A stretch of DNA of 32,902 nucleotides, from positions 1 to 32,902 of the forward strand of contig JAJDDM010000021.1 in assembly GCA_029260315.1 (NCBI GenBank), in the 5' to 3' direction. The position numbers and the translations under genes were made by a program. Source of the stretch: Phycisphaerales bacterium (GTDB taxonomy: Bacteria > Planctomycetota > Phycisphaerae > Phycisphaerales > UBA1924). Position 1 is the first letter of the stretch, and each line of letters starts with the position of its first letter. Of this stretch, positions 31,416 through 32,902 are shown piece by piece. Under the pieces are notes generated by a model. That model was given only the letters and a program-made list of their open reading frames with translations. It searched no databases and was not told the DNA's origin.

Positions 31416-31898
31416 CATGACCTCGCCGCCGTTCGGCATGGCTTCCTTCACGAGTTGGCCGCACATGCGCCCGGCGGTGTAGTTGTCCATGCCGATATAG
31501 AGGAGGCGGTCGCTGTCGGCGGCGTCGGAGTCGTGGGTGATGAGGTGCGTGCGTGCGGCGGCCTCGTTGATCTTCTCGTTCTGGTTGACGCCGTCAATGG
31601 GGCTGATGGCGATGCCGTCGACGTTCTTGGAGATGAGTTCCTCGATGACGCGGTTCTGGTCCATGATGCCGTTGGGCATGCGGACGTCGGCGTTGCAGTC
31701 GAACTCCTCGGCGGCGGCGTTGACGCCGGCCTCGGCGATGGTCCAGAAGTTGGCGACGCCGTTGGTGACAAAGGCGACGCTGGGCTTGGCGGCGGGCTTG
31801 ATGGCACCCATGTCGCCGTTCTCATCTTTCTTGCAACTGACCGTGATGGCGATCGCCAACAGCATCGCGCCAGCGAGCGAGTAGCTGATCGCACGCAT
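31416..31898 (-). pseudogene. rbsB: Sugar ABC transporter substrate-binding protein, C-terminal half deleted
   Basis: The first 161 residues of a periplasmic sugar-binding protein (Peripla_BP_4 type). A lipoprotein-like signal (MRAISYSLAGAMLLAIAITVSC) is followed by PSVAFVTNGVANFWTIAEAGVNAAAEEF, IEELISKNVDGIAISPID, THDSDAADSDRLLYIGMDN and NGGEVM. Complete homologues have ~150 more residues with the second lobe. Here the sequence jumps into the ATPase gene after GEVM. Start ATG 31898 has AAGGGGG upstream. As written it ends with ~28 meaningless residues. It follows the dehydrogenase gene by 13 bases. Confidence 0.87.
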
Positions 31899-31911
31899 GT
31901 TCGTTCCCCCT

Positions 31912-32677
31912 TCAGCAGACGGTCATGCCGCCGTTGACGTGCAGTGTCTGGCCGGTGACGAACGAGGACGCCTCCGAGGCCATGTAGACGATCGCGCCGG
32001 CAAGATCCGCCGGCACCCCCCCAGCGATCGACCGGTATCAGCGCACGATACCCGTCCTTCTGCTCCTGCGGATCATTCTCGTGGCGTTCGACGGGGATCC
32101 AGCCCGGGGCGATCATGTTGACGGTGATGCCATGCGGCGCGAGTTCGCCTGCCATAGAGCGGGTCCAGCCGTTCTGTCCCCCCTTGGCGGCGACGTAGGC
32201 GCTGAAGTTGGGCACGCCGCGGGCGAAGACTTCCGAGCCGATATTGATCAGCCGCCCCCACCGTTGCTGTTTCATGTTGGGCAGCACGCGCCGGGTGAGC
32301 AGGAACGGGCTCTTGATGAAGAAGTCGAGCATGGACTGGTAGAAGTTCCAGTCGTAGTCCTCGATCGGCTTCTGGGGCTGGTCGGGTGTTGCGTTGAAGA
32401 CGACGATGTCGGGCGGGCCGAGGGTGGATTCGATTTCGCTGACGAGGCGATCGACCTCATGCTCGTCGATGACACTGGCGCGGAACATGTCGCCGGCGTG
32501 GCCGGCGGAGCGGAACTCATCGAGAGCGGCCTGGGCGCGGGTCTGGTTGTTGGCGTAGTTGAGGGCGACCTTCGCGCCGGCGCTGCCGAGGGCCATGGCC
32601 TTGCCGAGGCCGGTGCTGCTGCCGGTGACGAGGGCGACGCGCCCGCTGAGGTCGAAGTTGGATAACCCGTCTGTCAT
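31912..32677 (-). pseudogene. Short-chain dehydrogenase/reductase with a one-base frameshift near its end
   Basis: An SDR enzyme of about 254 residues. The NAD(P) loop TGSSTGLG is at residues 18-25, the active-site residues are Ser in INIGSE and Tyr/Lys in SAYVAAK, and then comes NMIAPGWIPVE. The helix after the loop (KAMALGSAGAKV) is about three residues shorter than normal, a possible small in-frame deletion. After ALIPVDRWG the frame breaks at a run of seven C on the plus strand (32016-32022); with six, it would continue VPADLAGAIVYMASEASSFVTGQTLHVNGG to a proper stop at 31912. It is first in the minus-strand sugar operon, so a sugar or sugar-acid dehydrogenase role is likely (inference). 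Confidence 0.85.
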
Positions 32678-32718
32678 GCGTACCCCGGCATGGGTGGCTT
32701 TCGAGTCGCGGAAGGGCG

Positions 32719-32746
32719 ATCATACACGATCGTCGCGGGGATACAA
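32719..32746 (-). promoter_or_regulatory. Probable promoter of the minus-strand sugar operon
   Basis: Read on the minus strand, TTGTAT (32746-32741) and TATGAT (32724-32719) are 16 bases apart, about 40 bases before the dehydrogenase start. A short GATCGTGTATGATC near-palindrome overlaps the -10 box and could be an operator. Confidence 0.5.
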
Positions 32747-32771
32747 ACAGGTGCCGATCGGCGGTAGTGGT

Positions 32772-32902
32772 TCACTTTGACTCTACGGCGGGTGAGGGCA
32801 GGTAATCAGTGATCCGCCCGCCCCGCTCTGCCTCTTGGACCTCCAGGTGCTCGACAAGCTCCACCATCTGCATCCGGCGGGTTGCGATGCCCGAGGCAAC
32901 CG
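32772..32902 (-). CDS. C-terminal end of an unidentified protein (5' end beyond window)
   Basis: The minus strand is open from the right edge to a TGA at 32774-32772, giving 42 residues: VASGIATRRMQMVELVEHLE onward, ending in SPAVESK. The amphipathic, charged composition and codon usage look like real coding sequence, and the position just upstream of the sugar operon fits. The ending resembles what is seen at the C-terminus of Gfo/Idh/MocA-type dehydrogenases, but this is too short to name. Confidence 0.5.
   Translation of the reverse strand, partial: VASGIATRRMQMVELVEHLEVQEAERGGRITDYLPSPAVESK

Noticed and set aside
30323..31420. 365-codon open frame on the plus strand
   Set aside because: Antisense to the RbsA-type ATPase, whose Walker and signature motifs are clear on the minus strand.
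1..32902. CRISPR arrays, tRNA or rRNA genes, phage or conjugative genes
   Set aside because: No regularly spaced repeats, no recognisable RNA genes and no transposase, integrase or structural phage genes were found by reading.

Overview
The window is high-GC bacterial DNA and most likely comes from a planctomycete, probably of the class Phycisphaerae. The evidence is the gene mix: a two-domain DUF1080 secreted protein, a PSD1/DUF1549-type protein, a PEP-CTERM-like secreted protein, a BlaI/M56 regulatory pair, and many tightly packed operons with ATGA or GTGA overlaps and GTG/TTG starts. No rRNA, tRNA, CRISPR array or transposase was seen.

Region 1 (1-7523, + strand) is a five-gene, translationally coupled operon: class III aminotransferase (cut by the left edge), nitrilase-family amidase, Orn/Lys/Arg-type PLP decarboxylase, ATP-grasp ligase and a C45-type Ntn hydrolase. 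Three of the four junctions are ATGA overlaps and the fourth is a 1-base gap. Together they look like an uncharacterised pathway that makes an amine, conjugates it through an amide bond and cleaves such amides. This is the best candidate for an undescribed system.

Region 2 (7647-10229) is a self-contained BlaI/BlaR1-like switch. A textbook sigma-70 promoter is buried in a tandem palindromic operator and precedes a BlaI repressor and an M56 metalloprotease sensor. The sensor's outer part is not a penicillin-binding domain but a set of short 'G-x-hydrophobic-T/S-x-x-E' repeats plus a DUF5666-like end.

Region 3 (10599-16918) holds an exported protein of unknown function, a compact molybdate-type ABC transporter (modA-modB-modC), an ArnT/PMT-like membrane glycosyltransferase, and a divergent PAP2 phosphatase fused to a dual-specificity phosphatase domain. 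The last two genes share a CATG as their start codons. A 280-base inverted-repeat element (16919-17198) exactly fills the following convergent gap.

Region 4 (17205-24395) contains the DUF1080 protein, an HTH-TPR regulator followed by a small PEP-CTERM-like protein, an xdhC-mocA pair for molybdenum cofactor handling, translation factor IF-1, and a FdhF/YdeP-like molybdopterin oxidoreductase. With modABC, about 13 kb of the window is sprinkled with molybdenum genes.

Region 5 (24435-32902) is a sugar-utilisation locus in decay. It has ribulokinase and fucose/arabinose-type isomerase genes on the + strand. Facing them on the - strand is an operon of a short-chain dehydrogenase, a ribose-type ABC transporter (rbsB-rbsA-rbsC), aldose 1-epimerase and a PSD1 protein. 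Nearly every gene except the epimerase is broken by frameshifts, nonsense codons at tryptophan positions, or deletions that fuse neighbours. By contrast I saw no lesion in the first 24.4 kb. This is either genuine recent pseudogenisation or a locally poor assembly; the sequence alone cannot fully separate the two.
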